Source of the DNA: an uncultured Treponema sp.
GTDB lineage: Bacteria; Spirochaetota; Spirochaetia; Treponematales; Treponemataceae
Assembly: GCA_934718065.1 (NCBI GenBank)
Contig: CAKUZR010000007.1
Location: 42,810-106,809 of the forward strand
DNA length: 64,000 nt
Direction: 5' to 3'
Shown here one piece after another: positions 8,811 to 16,708 of the stretch. The translations under genes and the position numbers were made by a program. The notes beneath the pieces were generated by a model. It had not been told where the DNA came from, ran no database searches, and saw only the letters and a list, made by a program, of their open reading frames with translations. How positions within the stretch are numbered: the first letter of the stretch is position 1; each line of letters begins with the position of its first letter.

Positions 8811-9725
8811 CTAAAGCACAAGGATTTTATACAGCTGCCGCTTGTTTATCTCGATTCCCGAAACCACCAGATGCGTTTCAGATGTTTTTTTCACATTTGA
8901 ATCTGTCAGGCCGAATGCAACCTCGAGCATAGCCTGGGCAGCTCCGACAACACGCGGGTCGCGGAATTCAAACTCCAGTTCCGCTAGATATTGATTTTCA
9001 TTGCTGAAATCATTTTCCAGAAAGCCTTTCACGTAAACAAGCTTAAAATTAAGATTCGCACCAATCAGCGTTGTAAGAAATGACTGAGGCTTTGAAGCGT
9101 AAAAACGGATTTGCCCATCACGAATTCCATCCTCGTATGAAAGCCAGTTTTTTATATCCTCGCCAAGCAATAAATCATCGGAAAAGTCAATTTTCTGAGA
9201 AATATTGTGAAAACGCTCAACCATCGAAGAAACATTTACACCAAGAAGTGCAATGTTTTCAGACGGAAAAGCGGCGAGAATTCCCGAATTGCTGTAAACA
9301 GTATAAGGAATTTCCCGGTTTTCCGCATTATTCAGAACCAGCTTGTCAGAAGTCCAGCCGTTCTTTTTTGAAAAAGCGGAAGCCACTGCAATTTTTGGAA
9401 AACTGCACCGCGAGGCAATCTGAAATTCAACAGATTTTCTTGTTTTTTTCAATCCAAGATAAACCGTGTCAATCCGTTCGGCAACTTTACGCGCGTCATT
9501 TTCGGAAAGCCCCTGAAGATTATTCTGAAGCATCCGTGCAATCAGCGCAGAATCAACTTCCTTTGGAATGCGGATGTAAAACGCACTCCTTGAATCAATC
9601 AAGTCAAGAGGATCAACTTCATTTTCAACAAACGGCGTTGATTTGCAGCCGAATGAACAAATGCCTGCGGCAATCACAAGGACAGCCGCAGAAAGCGCAT
9701 AAAATATTTTTTTACGCTTTAACAA
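8811..9725 (-). CDS. Putative lipoprotein of unknown function
   Basis: About 304 residues. It carries a basic N-terminus (LKRKK), a hydrophobic core and a lipobox-like CSFGC, so it is probably a lipoprotein. The rest shows no recognised domain; it begins with VDPLDLIDSRSAFYIRIPKEVD and has mixed alpha/beta character. I chose a TTG start at 9725 because GGAG lies 8 bases upstream. An ATG at 9749 would add 8 residues before the signal peptide and deepen the overlap with ileS. With either start it overlaps the end of ileS, indicating translational coupling, and it is followed immediately by the TPR lipoprotein. Confidence 0.7.
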   Translation of the reverse strand: MLKRKKIFYALSAAVLVIAAGICSFGCKSTPFVENEVDPLDLIDSRSAFYIRIPKEVDSALIARMLQNNLQGLSENDARKVAERIDTVYLGLKKTRKSVEFQIASRCSFPKIAVASAFSKKNGWTSDKLVLNNAENREIPYTVYSNSGILAAFPSENIALLGVNVSSMVERFHNISQKIDFSDDLLLGEDIKNWLSYEDGIRDGQIRFYASKPQSFLTTLIGANLNFKLVYVKGFLENDFSNENQYLAELEFEFRDPRVVGAAQAMLEVAFGLTDSNVKKTSETHLVVSGIEINKRQLYKILVL

Positions 9726-12700
9726 TAGAAATTCTCCATTTTTTGTCATCAGCTTCTACTTCTGTTCCTTTTTCAAGTGAAGCGGAAAATTCTGATGAAG
9801 AAGCAAGCGTTTCTGAATCAATGAAATCCTTGAACATTTCATAAGAAGCCTTCAAGTCGTCATCGCCGGAAACAGAAAGACAAATTCTGTCCGTTACATT
9901 CAGTCCGGATTCTTTTCGCAAATTCTGAATTCCACGAACAAGGTCGCGGACATAGCCTTCTTTTTTCAGCTCATCAGTAATTTTTGAATCCAGTCCGACT
10001 GTCAAAGTTCCTTCATTCAAAACTTTCAGACCGTCCTTTTCAAGGCGTTCAACAAGAATTTTTTCAGAATTGAGCTCAACTGCAGTTCCATCAACATCAA
10101 TAGAAAGATTTGTGCCTTCAAGAATTGACTGAATCTGTTCTGAAGCAAGATTCTGAATTATTGAAGCCGCTTTTTTCATCTTCGGTCCGAGTTCCTTTCC
10201 AAGAACCTTGAAATTCGCCTTGCATTTATATTCAACAAGCTCGTCCTCGCGGTCGTGGAATTCAACTTTTTTAACGTTCAGCTCTTCGCGGATTGAATCT
10301 TCCATTTCCGCAAGAACCCGTTTTTCATTTTCGTTTCGTGTAACCAGAGCCACAGAAGCGAGCGGCTGCCTGTTTTTCAGATTGAATGTGTTTCTTAAAG
10401 AGCGTCCCATGGAAACCGCCTTCTGAACAGTCGCCATTTTGAATTCAAGCTCCTCGTTGCGCCATTTTTCATTATAAACCGGATAATCTGAAAGATGAAC
10501 AGATTCCTTGTCCTCGGAAGTCTTTAAATTCTGCCAGATTTGCTCTGTTATAAACGGAATAAACGGCGACGCCACAAGGCTGAATGTTTTCAGCGCGATA
10601 TAAAGCGCCTCGTACGCTTCTTTTTTGTCTGAATCATTTTCCGACTTCCAGAAGCGGCGGCGAGAACGGCGGATGTACCAGTTGTTCATTTCATCAATAA
10701 ATTTGACAATCGGATCAACGGCTCCGCTCAAATCGTAGTCATCAAGACCGGCTGTAACATCCTTCACAAGTTTCTGAGTAATTGACAAAAGCCATGCGTC
10801 AAGCGGATTCACAGGCAGCTTTTCATCAAACAGATGTCCGGCTGGCTGAATGTTGTCGATATTCGCATACGTTACAAAGAAACTGTATGAATTCCAAAGC
10901 GGAAGAATGATATTTTTGATTACATCCCGAACGCCTTCATCGCTGTAGCGAAGGTCGTCCGCACGCACAACAGCTGAATGAATAAGGAACAGGCGAAGCG
11001 CATCCGCGCCGAATTTATTGATTGCCTCAACAGGATCTGTGTAGTTCCGGAGCGATTTCGACATTTTTCTGCCGTCTGAAGCAAGAACAAGTCCGTTTAC
11101 AATACAATTCTGGAAAGCAGGTTTGTCAAAAAGATGAGCTGCAAGAACTGTAAGCGTGTAGAACCATCCGCGTGTCTGATCCAATCCTTCTGAAATAAAA
11201 TTAGCAGGGAAATGTTTTTCAAAATATTCCTTGTTTTCAAAAGGATAATGCTGCTGCGCATACGGCATGCTTCCTGACTCAAACCAGCAGTCAAAAACTT
11301 CCGGAATGCGGTGCATTGTTCCGCCGCATTTTTTGCACGGAATTGTAATTTTATCAACAAACTGCTTGTGCAAATCCTCCGGGTAAGTTCCGCTAAGCTC
11401 AGAAAGCTCCTGGCGGCTTCCAACACAAAGAACATTTTTGCATTCAGGATTATCACACTTCCAGATTGGAATAGGATTTCCCCAGTAACGGTTGCGGCTG
11501 ACAGCCCAGTCGCGCGCGCCGGCAAGCCATTTTCCAAAGCGGCCTTCTTTTATATGAGCCGGCTGCCATTTAATCTGGCTGTTCGCCTTTAAAAGACGTT
11601 CATGGAAATCCTGAACCTTGACGAACCACGAGCCAATTCCGCGGTAAATAAGCGGAGAACCGCAACGCCAGCAATGCGGATACTGGTGAACAACTGTGTC
11701 GCGCTTAACAAGTTTTCCTTCCTTTTTAAGGCGGTCCATAATGTCTTTGTCGCAGTCTTTTACAAACCGGCCTGCATAATCAGAAACTTCGCTTGTGAAT
11801 TTACATTCCGCGTCCATAGGCTCAACGTTAGGAATTCCAGAGCCTGCAAAAACCTTGTTGTCTTCCTCACCAAATGCAGGAGCAATATGAACAATTCCTG
11901 TACCGTCTTCTGTTGAAACATAATCCGCGTTGAAAAGACGGAAAGCGCCTTTTTCACATGGCTGATGAGTTTCTTCAGAACATTTTGCCGGATCTTTCAG
12001 ATAATCAAAATACGGGAAGAGAGGCTCGTATTCTGCGCCCAGGAATTCACTTCCAAGCTTTTCGTAAATAATTTCATAGTCAGAATCATTCTTGTAATAC
12101 GCTGAAAGCCTGCTTTTCGCCAAAATATAATAGTCGCCGGATTCCTTGTCCAGAATTTTCACATATTCAATTTTTGGTCCCATGCAGAGTCCAAGATTTG
12201 AAGGCAAAGTCCAAGGCGTTGTTGTCCAGGCAAGAAAATAAGTTTTTCCGTTCACCATGTCAGAATCATTTATGGCAGAAGGAGCTTTTGTAACCTTGAA
12301 GCGGATTGTAACCGCCGGATCCTGCTTTTCCTTGTAGCCCTGGGCAAGTTCGTGCGTTGAAAGAACTGTGGAACAGCGCGGACAATACGGAAGAATATAT
12401 TTTCCTTCATAAATAAGTCCTTTGTCCCACAATGATTTTGCGACCCACCAGATTGACTCCATGTAATCAGGATTCATAGTTTTATAGTCATGGTCAAAAT
12501 CAACCCAGCGTCCCATGCGGGTAATTGTCTGACGCCATTCAGAAGTATATTTCAAAACCGAAGCCTTGCATTTATCGTTGAAATTTGCAACGCCGTAAGC
12601 TTCAATTTCGTGCTTTGAGTTTATTCCAAGCTCTTTTTCAATAAGATTTTCAACAGGAAGACCGTGGCAGTCCCAGCCAAAACGACGCTCAACTTTCTTG

Positions 12701-12927
12701 CCTTTCATTGTCTGGTAGCGCGGAATAATATCCTTGATTGTTGAAGGAATGAAATGTCCAAAATGCGGAAGTCCAGTTGCAAACGGCGGTCCGTCGAAGA
12801 AAACATATTCCTCCGCGCCTTCTCGCTGGCTAACTGACTTTTTAAAAGTATCATCTTCTTTCCAAAATTTCAGGACTTCTTCTTCCTGCTTCGGAAAATC
12901 TGCTTTTGGATTGACTGGCTTATACAT
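9712..12927 (-). CDS. ileS: Isoleucyl-tRNA synthetase, IleS2-like (eukaryote-like) type
   Basis: Charges tRNA-Ile. This class I synthetase of 1071 residues has the HIGH-type signature HFGH near residue 57 (PFATGLPHFGH) and KMSKSLRNY near residue 623. The large CP1 editing domain lies between them, followed by an anticodon-binding domain with WYIRRSRRRFW. Cys pairs in CPRC, CDNPEC and CKKC suggest zinc sites. Its length, the GWDCHGLPVE segment and KMSKS followed by LRNYTDP match the IleS2 group, which is often insensitive to mupirocin. ATG at 12927 has AAGGA about 10 bases upstream and a promoter further up. It appears to head the ileS-lipoprotein-TPR lipoprotein operon. Confidence 0.95.
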   Translation of the reverse strand: MYKPVNPKADFPKQEEEVLKFWKEDDTFKKSVSQREGAEEYVFFDGPPFATGLPHFGHFIPSTIKDIIPRYQTMKGKKVERRFGWDCHGLPVENLIEKELGINSKHEIEAYGVANFNDKCKASVLKYTSEWRQTITRMGRWVDFDHDYKTMNPDYMESIWWVAKSLWDKGLIYEGKYILPYCPRCSTVLSTHELAQGYKEKQDPAVTIRFKVTKAPSAINDSDMVNGKTYFLAWTTTPWTLPSNLGLCMGPKIEYVKILDKESGDYYILAKSRLSAYYKNDSDYEIIYEKLGSEFLGAEYEPLFPYFDYLKDPAKCSEETHQPCEKGAFRLFNADYVSTEDGTGIVHIAPAFGEEDNKVFAGSGIPNVEPMDAECKFTSEVSDYAGRFVKDCDKDIMDRLKKEGKLVKRDTVVHQYPHCWRCGSPLIYRGIGSWFVKVQDFHERLLKANSQIKWQPAHIKEGRFGKWLAGARDWAVSRNRYWGNPIPIWKCDNPECKNVLCVGSRQELSELSGTYPEDLHKQFVDKITIPCKKCGGTMHRIPEVFDCWFESGSMPYAQQHYPFENKEYFEKHFPANFISEGLDQTRGWFYTLTVLAAHLFDKPAFQNCIVNGLVLASDGRKMSKSLRNYTDPVEAINKFGADALRLFLIHSAVVRADDLRYSDEGVRDVIKNIILPLWNSYSFFVTYANIDNIQPAGHLFDEKLPVNPLDAWLLSITQKLVKDVTAGLDDYDLSGAVDPIVKFIDEMNNWYIRRSRRRFWKSENDSDKKEAYEALYIALKTFSLVASPFIPFITEQIWQNLKTSEDKESVHLSDYPVYNEKWRNEELEFKMATVQKAVSMGRSLRNTFNLKNRQPLASVALVTRNENEKRVLAEMEDSIREELNVKKVEFHDREDELVEYKCKANFKVLGKELGPKMKKAASIIQNLASEQIQSILEGTNLSIDVDGTAVELNSEKILVERLEKDGLKVLNEGTLTVGLDSKITDELKKEGYVRDLVRGIQNLRKESGLNVTDRICLSVSGDDDLKASYEMFKDFIDSETLASSSEFSASLEKGTEVEADDKKWRISIVKA

Positions 12928-12959
12928 ATTCTATAAATTCCTTGAATAAAAAATCGTAT

Positions 12960-12987
12960 ATTATAGAAAAATTATAGCGCAAATCAA
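12960..12987 (-). promoter_or_regulatory. Predicted sigma-70-type promoter of ileS
   Basis: Reading the minus strand, TTGATT (12987-12982), a 16-base spacer and TATAAT (12965-12960). It lies 33 bases upstream of the ileS ATG. A second TATAAT lies inside the spacer. Confidence 0.5.
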
Positions 12988-13004
12988 ACAATTATTCTAC
13001 TTTT

Positions 13005-13060
13005 CAATAATTTTTCTGCCAAAAATCTTCATAAGCTGAAAATCTGGCTGCGGTTTTATT
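13005..13060 (-). repeat. Element 1, partial copy (5' half) upstream of ileS
   Basis: Read on the minus strand, about 55 bases match the 5' half of the structured element at 62431-62574: an AATAAAANCGCAG-like start, then CAGATTT, then GAAGATTTTTGGC. The 3' half that would close the stems is missing, so this is a remnant. It sits between the fur-like terminator and the ileS promoter. Confidence 0.6.
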
Positions 13061-13107
13061 TTTTCAAAAAACTTGGCATTCAGGCCAGAAATGCAGAATT
13101 TAAAATG

Positions 13108-13132
13108 AAAAAGCAGAGTTTTTAGCTCTGCT
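13108..13132 (-). terminator. Intrinsic terminator of the fur-like gene
   Basis: On the minus strand AGCAGAG pairs with CTCTGCT around a 7-base loop and is followed by a short T-run. It begins 14 bases after the stop codon, showing that the short fur-like gene is a complete transcription unit. Confidence 0.75.
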
Positions 13133-13145
13133 GAAAAAACAAGAC

Positions 13146-13382
13146 TTAAGAAATGACAACATTGTCTTTTTTTACAAAACCCAAGTCCTCCAGAAAATGA
13201 ACTGTGCGGTAAACTGTAGCCCGCCCTATCTCGCCGTCATTTCTGCGGGCAAGATAATAAAGCTCCTTGCACGAACATCCTGGATTTTTCAAAATTATAT
13301 CGACTAGCTGCTTGCGCTGCTCTGTAATACGGCATCCTTTCATTTTGAATGCACCCACGATTTGATTGAATTTCTCGTTCAT
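13146..13382 (-). CDS. Fur-family DNA-binding domain only (short regulator)
   Basis: A 78-residue protein consisting of just the winged-helix domain of the Fur/PerR/Zur family: MKGCRITEQRKQLVDIILKN, then CSCKELYYLARR, then the recognition-helix signature IGRATVYRTVHFLEDLG. Typical family members are about 130-150 residues. The C-terminal dimerisation and metal-binding domain with its His/Asp/Cys ligands is absent. It is not an obvious frameshift: the stop is followed directly by a terminator. AGGTGG precedes the ATG. Its promoter contains a dyad also present twice at the DUF3793-flavodoxin promoter, implying autoregulation and a small regulon. How it would sense metal is unclear; it may need a partner protein. 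Confidence 0.8.
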   Translation of the reverse strand: MNEKFNQIVGAFKMKGCRITEQRKQLVDIILKNPGCSCKELYYLARRNDGEIGRATVYRTVHFLEDLGFVKKDNVVIS

Positions 13383-13404
13383 AGGCCACCTTCTTGATTT
13401 ATAG

Positions 13405-13422
13405 AATTAGCATAGGCTAACT
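13405..13422 (-). promoter_or_regulatory. Operator dyad in the fur-like promoter
   Basis: Minus strand AGTTAG-CCTATG-CTAATT, a 6-6-6 dyad with one mismatch to the AGTTAG-N6-CTAACT arms found twice at 15563-15633. It covers the region between the -35 and -10 elements. The arms resemble DtxR/IdeR-type or other metal-regulator boxes more than a classical Fur box. Confidence 0.65.
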
Positions 13423-13437
13423 ATAAAAAAAAGTCAA
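13409..13437 (-). promoter_or_regulatory. Predicted promoter of the fur-like gene
   Basis: On the minus strand, TTGACT (13437-13432), a 17-base spacer and TATGCT (13414-13409). The dyad operator lies across the spacer and the -10, so binding should repress. Confidence 0.55.
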
Positions 13438-13458
13438 TATCTTAAATTCGGGGATTCT

Positions 13459-13587
13459 GTGGCAAGGATTGGAAGGCCTGGCGAAGCCAGTTCCGAAGCG
13501 GCAGCGAAGGAATGGAGGCGAAAGCCGGAAGCCTGAAAAGCCTGGTTTTGGCTGGAGAGCTTAGCGAGCCAGACAAAAGCCACCCGA
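13459..13587 (+). repeat. Element 2, copy a (hairpin-rich dispersed repeat)
   Basis: Closely matches 62644-62783 at both ends and in the middle. It opens with GTGGCAAGGATTGGAAGG, contains GGCGAAAGCCGGAA and AAAGCCTGGTTTTGGCTGG, and closes with AAAAGCCACCCGA. The ends GTGGC and GCCAC are inverted. CTGGC-GAA-GCCAG forms a triloop hairpin at the position where copy b has an unrelated stem. It lies in the non-coding gap between the fur-like gene and the ZIP transporter. No open frame here is convincing. Confidence 0.75.
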
Positions 13588-13629
13588 AATATAAAAATCA
13601 AAAAAATGAAATTTCTGCTGAAACATTTT

Positions 13630-14406
13630 TCAGCCCAGCGCGACATCCAGCGCCATCATAAGCACAAAGCCCAGTCCGAAGCCGATTGTGCCGTTGTTTG
13701 AATGTTCGCCCTCGCTCGCCTCCGGAATAAGCTCCTCGACCACCACAAAAAGCATTGCGCCGGCGGCAAAAGACAGAAGGTACGGAAGAATTCCTTCAAC
13801 AAACCTTGAAAGAACGATTGTAAGAAAACCGGCAAGAGGCTCGACAATTCCGGAAAGCGTTCCGTAGGCAAAAGATTTCAGTTTTCCGTTTCCGTCCGCT
13901 TTGAGCGGCAGGCTGATTATAGCTCCCTCGGGAAAATTCTGGACGGCGATTCCAACTGAAAGAGCCAGCGCGGCGGCAAAATTCACTTCGACTGAATTTG
14001 AAAGAACTCCGGCGGCAACAACTCCGACTGCCATTCCCTCCGGAATATTGTGAAGCGTTACGGCAAGGCAAAGCATTGTTGTTTTTTTCAGCTTTGAGGC
14101 AGGTCCGTCCGCTTTCTGGGAATCAAGGTGAAGATGCGGAACAACCATATCAAGAATGTACAAGAACGCCATTCCAAGGACGATTCCAACCGCGGCAGGA
14201 ACAAACGCGAAACGCCCGAGGCTCTGGCTTTGGGAAATTGAAGGAACAACAAGCGACCACACGGAAGCCGCAACCATGACTCCGGAAGCGAAGCCAAGCA
14301 AAAGTTTCTGAACGTTTTTCTTCAGCTCGTCTTTTACGAAGAAAACAACCGAGGAGCCAAGCAGCGTGCCAAGAAACGGAATCAACAGAATGTAAAAAAT
14401 GCCCAC
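13630..14406 (-). CDS. ZIP-family divalent metal transporter
   Basis: Imports Zn2+, Fe2+ or Mn2+ across the inner membrane. The roughly 258-residue protein has about eight membrane segments. The two metal-site helices are clear: HNIPEGMAVG and the partner QNFPEGAI, and a further segment has VVEELIPEA. A His/Asp-rich loop (HLHLD) lies before transmembrane segment 4. I chose GTG at 14406 (AGGAGGTG directly upstream) instead of an in-frame start 29 codons earlier, because the added residues overlap a terminator hairpin. It ends just before Element 2. Its neighbours (fur-like gene, flavodoxin) suggest iron or manganese supply, but substrate specificity cannot be read. Confidence 0.9.
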   Translation of the reverse strand: MGIFYILLIPFLGTLLGSSVVFFVKDELKKNVQKLLLGFASGVMVAASVWSLVVPSISQSQSLGRFAFVPAAVGIVLGMAFLYILDMVVPHLHLDSQKADGPASKLKKTTMLCLAVTLHNIPEGMAVGVVAAGVLSNSVEVNFAAALALSVGIAVQNFPEGAIISLPLKADGNGKLKSFAYGTLSGIVEPLAGFLTIVLSRFVEGILPYLLSFAAGAMLFVVVEELIPEASEGEHSNNGTIGFGLGFVLMMALDVALG

Positions 14407-14434
14407 AGAAACACCTCCTGCTGCAAAAATAGTT

Positions 14435-14490
14435 AAAAAAAACACAGGATTCAAGCTTTTTGATGGAGAACGGTTCGCCTGAATCCTGTG
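14435..14490 (-). terminator. Intrinsic terminator between flavodoxin and ZIP genes
   Basis: On the minus strand CACAGGATTCA pairs perfectly with TGAATCCTGTG around a 26-base loop and is followed by TTTTTTTT. It ends the flavodoxin transcript but also lies only about 30 bases before the ZIP start, so it could act as an attenuator for the transporter. Confidence 0.8.
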
Positions 14491-14548
14491 CAAAAGTCGG
14501 GTTTACTTTTTATAATTTATGACTTGCAGTTCAATAAATTCCAAACAA

Positions 14549-14965
14549 TTACGCTTCCTGTCCAAGTTTTTCACAGGCTGCGGAAGTTTCTTCATCCGGG
14601 GAAAGATGTCCGGCGAGCCCCTCGCCGTTTACGACTTCCGCTCCGGCTGCCGCGATACGGTCGCGCCACAAGCGGAGCCACTCGCCGTCGCCCCAGTCGT
14701 ACGAGCCGAAAATTGCGACTTTTTTGCCGGAAAGTCCGGATTCTATGGAGCTGTAGAAATTTTCCATGGATTCCTCAACTTCCTCAGCGCCCATCGCAGG
14801 GCTTCCAAGAATTATCACATCGCTGGCAAGAACTTCCGCTGCGTCCGCGCTGTCCGCCGTTGAAAAATAAACTTCCGCTCCGGATTTTTCCGCGCCTTTT
14901 TTTACGGCGTTCGCCATGGCCTCGGTATTTCCTGTTGTTGTTGAATAAACAATTGCTTTTTTCAT
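14549..14965 (-). CDS. Flavodoxin
   Basis: A small FMN electron carrier of 138 residues, often used in place of ferredoxin under iron limitation. The phosphate-binding loop STTTGNTEAMA lies at residues 8-18. Later come LGSPAMGAEEVEE (the FMN isoalloxazine-contact region) and GSYDWGDGEWL, the typical flavodoxin segment with the aromatic FMN-stacking residues. GAGGTG lies before the ATG and overlaps the stop of the upstream DUF3793 gene (TGA inside GAGGTGA), so the two are translationally coupled. A regulated promoter with two dyad operators drives the pair. Iron-responsive expression is the natural reading, not proven. Confidence 0.93.
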   Translation of the reverse strand: MKKAIVYSTTTGNTEAMANAVKKGAEKSGAEVYFSTADSADAAEVLASDVIILGSPAMGAEEVEESMENFYSSIESGLSGKKVAIFGSYDWGDGEWLRLWRDRIAAAGAEVVNGEGLAGHLSPDEETSAACEKLGQEA

Positions 14966-14969
14966 TTTT

Positions 14970-15551
14970 TCACCTCAAATATTTTATTTTTTCTTTGTAA
15001 TTTTTCGCCGCCTGAAAAATATCCACTCCTTTTTCAAGCTGGGTTGAGCAAAAATTCCTGCACTTTGAATATTCGCTCATCAAAAGCCTTGCCGAATCAA
15101 TATTTCCATAAACTTTCCAGTCGCCAAGAAATTTGAATCCAGCGCCGCTGTTAAGCTCAAACTGAACCACATCTTCCAGCGGATATCCAAGGAAAAATCC
15201 GACTTCATGCGGAAATTCCCCGCCTGACAGAAGCCTTGAAAAAAGCTCCATCATAATTGAGTCGAAGCCTTTTTCAACCGGATATTTTTTTTCCTTCAGA
15301 TACGAAATCGCGCTTTTTTTTGAAAACTGTTTTTTCAGAAGATTTTTGTCGTAAACAAACAAAAGAATTCTGCCTTCAGTTTTTTGAATCGGAACCATAA
15401 AAATTCCGGATGCAGAAAAATATGATGAAAATTCCAGAAGTTTTTTCAGTTCGTTTCCATAACGTTCAAGATTTACAGAAAACAAATTCGCTGGCTTTAC
15501 GCCGCAAAACACAGGCGCGCCGCATTTTATCAAAACTTGCTCAAAGCTCAT
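14970..15551 (-). CDS. DUF3793-family protein
   Basis: A 193-residue cytoplasmic protein of the DUF3793 family, recognised by its central HEVGFFLGYPLEDVVQF segment. The N-terminal CGAPVFCGVKPANLFSV and the Cys-containing C-terminal CRNFC are also typical features of the group. The biochemical function is unknown; the family is commonly found beside flavodoxins in anaerobes. Here it is first in an operon with flavodoxin. Its promoter has two AGTTAG-N6-CTAACT dyads placed just upstream of the -35 and over the start region. AAAGGA precedes the ATG at 15551. A role in iron or redox adaptation is inferred from context only. Confidence 0.8.
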   Translation of the reverse strand: MSFEQVLIKCGAPVFCGVKPANLFSVNLERYGNELKKLLEFSSYFSASGIFMVPIQKTEGRILLFVYDKNLLKKQFSKKSAISYLKEKKYPVEKGFDSIMMELFSRLLSGGEFPHEVGFFLGYPLEDVVQFELNSGAGFKFLGDWKVYGNIDSARLLMSEYSKCRNFCSTQLEKGVDIFQAAKNYKEKIKYLR

Positions 15552-15562
15552 CGTATTTCCTT

Positions 15563-15584
15563 TTAGTTAGCAATAACTAACTAA
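15563..15584. promoter_or_regulatory. Operator dyad 1 (perfect palindrome)
   Basis: TTAGTTAG-CAATAA-CTAACTAA: two perfect 8-base inverted arms around 6 bases. It sits just downstream of the -10 of the DUF3793-flavodoxin promoter, over the expected transcription start. Confidence 0.75.
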
Positions 15585-15613
15585 TTTATACAGGAAGATT
15601 TAATTTTATTCAA
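15585..15613 (-). promoter_or_regulatory. Predicted promoter of the DUF3793-flavodoxin operon
   Basis: On the minus strand TTGAAT (15613-15608), a 17-base spacer and TATAAA (15590-15585). One dyad lies 2 bases upstream of the -35 and another abuts the -10. Confidence 0.7.
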
Positions 15614-15615
15614 GT

Positions 15616-15633
15616 AGTTAGCATAAACTAACT
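15616..15633. promoter_or_regulatory. Operator dyad 2
   Basis: AGTTAG-CATAAA-CTAACT, a perfect 6-6-6 dyad two bases upstream of the -35 of the DUF3793 promoter. It is also 26 bases upstream of the divergent gene at 15659, so it may influence both. Confidence 0.75.
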
Positions 15634-15658
15634 TAAATTTTCTTCCGATTTTTTATAT

Positions 15659-16651
15659 ATGAGATTTATTTTTCTTCCGCTTTTTTTTATGTTTTTTTTC
15701 GCAAATATTCTTTCCGCCGAAATTCCGGAGGAGCTGAAAGGTATTTGGCAGGGAAATGACAGAATCATTTTTTTTGGCGGAAACGACGAAATTTCAATCA
15801 TTTTAAAGGAATACTACGGCTGGTACTACGACCGCGCTGTTGAGCCGGAAGAATTTTCAAAAATTCAGCCTAGAAAAAGAAACATTGCCACACAAAAAAA
15901 GGCGCTCAGCTACAAAGCCAGCTTTGAAAAAATCGAAAACGGCTGCGACGCATGGGAACTGACAATCCTGATTGACGAAAAAACAAAATCAACAGTTCCG
16001 CTCGCATTGGTTGACGGGAAAATATATCTGAATTTCTGGCTAAAATCTTCAGAAAACACAAACGATGAAAACGGCGGAAACACTGAAAATCCGCTGTTCG
16101 GCTGCTGGAAAGGCTTGAACACCGAAAATTCCATCAGGATAAGCCAAAGAAACAGCAAGGAAAATTTAATTTCTTGGTACATCACAGAAAACGGCGCATA
16201 CAGGCTAAGATTCTGGAGCACAAAAATGCCCCACGATGAGACAAAAGCAGTTTTTTCAGACAACAATACGCTTTTCACGGTTGATAAACAGATTTTTTCA
16301 GCAGGAACGAACTACACCTGCGTAAGCGGAAAAGGCTCGAACATCCGGAACGTTGAAAAATACGCGGAGCTTCCGTTCAAGGTTATAATGGACAAAAGCG
16401 GAAAAATAATTGCGTCGGGCGAGCCGTTTCTTTCTAAAATTGAAGGAAAAGATTCCGCGGAAAATCTTATGGAAATTGTCCGCGAGGCGAATTCAAGGCG
16501 AAAACCGGATCCTGCGCCGCTTTTTCCGGAAGAAGAGCTTGACTGGCACTGGGATCTTATAAATCAGCTTGAAAAAGGAAACAAAATAATAGAAGAAGTC
16601 CGCGAAAGGCAGAGGGAATTTGGCGCGCGTCCGGGCGACACGCAAAAATAA
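15659..16651 (+). CDS. Secreted hypothetical protein with two similar halves
   Basis: A 330-residue protein with a cleavable-type signal peptide (MRFIFLPLFFMFFFANILSAE, likely cut near residue 20). I do not recognise a family. Two segments look alike: PEELKGIWQGNDRIIFFGGN near the start of the mature protein and NPLFGCWKGLNTENSIRISQ near residue 145. This suggests two lipocalin-like or beta-rich repeats that each begin with a G-x-W-x-G pattern. The C-terminus is charged and helical. It is divergent from DUF3793 and shares the operator-bearing intergenic region, so it could be co-regulated. Probably periplasmic; no function is assigned. Confidence 0.7.
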   Translation: MRFIFLPLFFMFFFANILSAEIPEELKGIWQGNDRIIFFGGNDEISIILKEYYGWYYDRAVEPEEFSKIQPRKRNIATQKKALSYKASFEKIENGCDAWELTILIDEKTKSTVPLALVDGKIYLNFWLKSSENTNDENGGNTENPLFGCWKGLNTENSIRISQRNSKENLISWYITENGAYRLRFWSTKMPHDETKAVFSDNNTLFTVDKQIFSAGTNYTCVSGKGSNIRNVEKYAELPFKVIMDKSGKIIASGEPFLSKIEGKDSAENLMEIVREANSRRKPDPAPLFPEEELDWHWDLINQLEKGNKIIEEVRERQREFGARPGDTQK

Positions 16652-16708
16652 AGCGCGGAAAATAAAAAATCACTTTTCATGGCTTTTAAAAATCAGTAAA
16701 CTTTTTGT

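Noticed and set aside
9080..9844. 254-codon plus-strand frame across the lipoprotein and ileS end
   Set aside because: Antisense shadow; both minus-strand genes have clear family or signal-peptide features.
13146..13382. Fur-like gene as a frameshifted pseudogene
   Set aside because: Frames downstream of the stop do not encode the missing metal-binding domain, and an intrinsic terminator starts 14 bases after the stop. Treated as a complete short gene.
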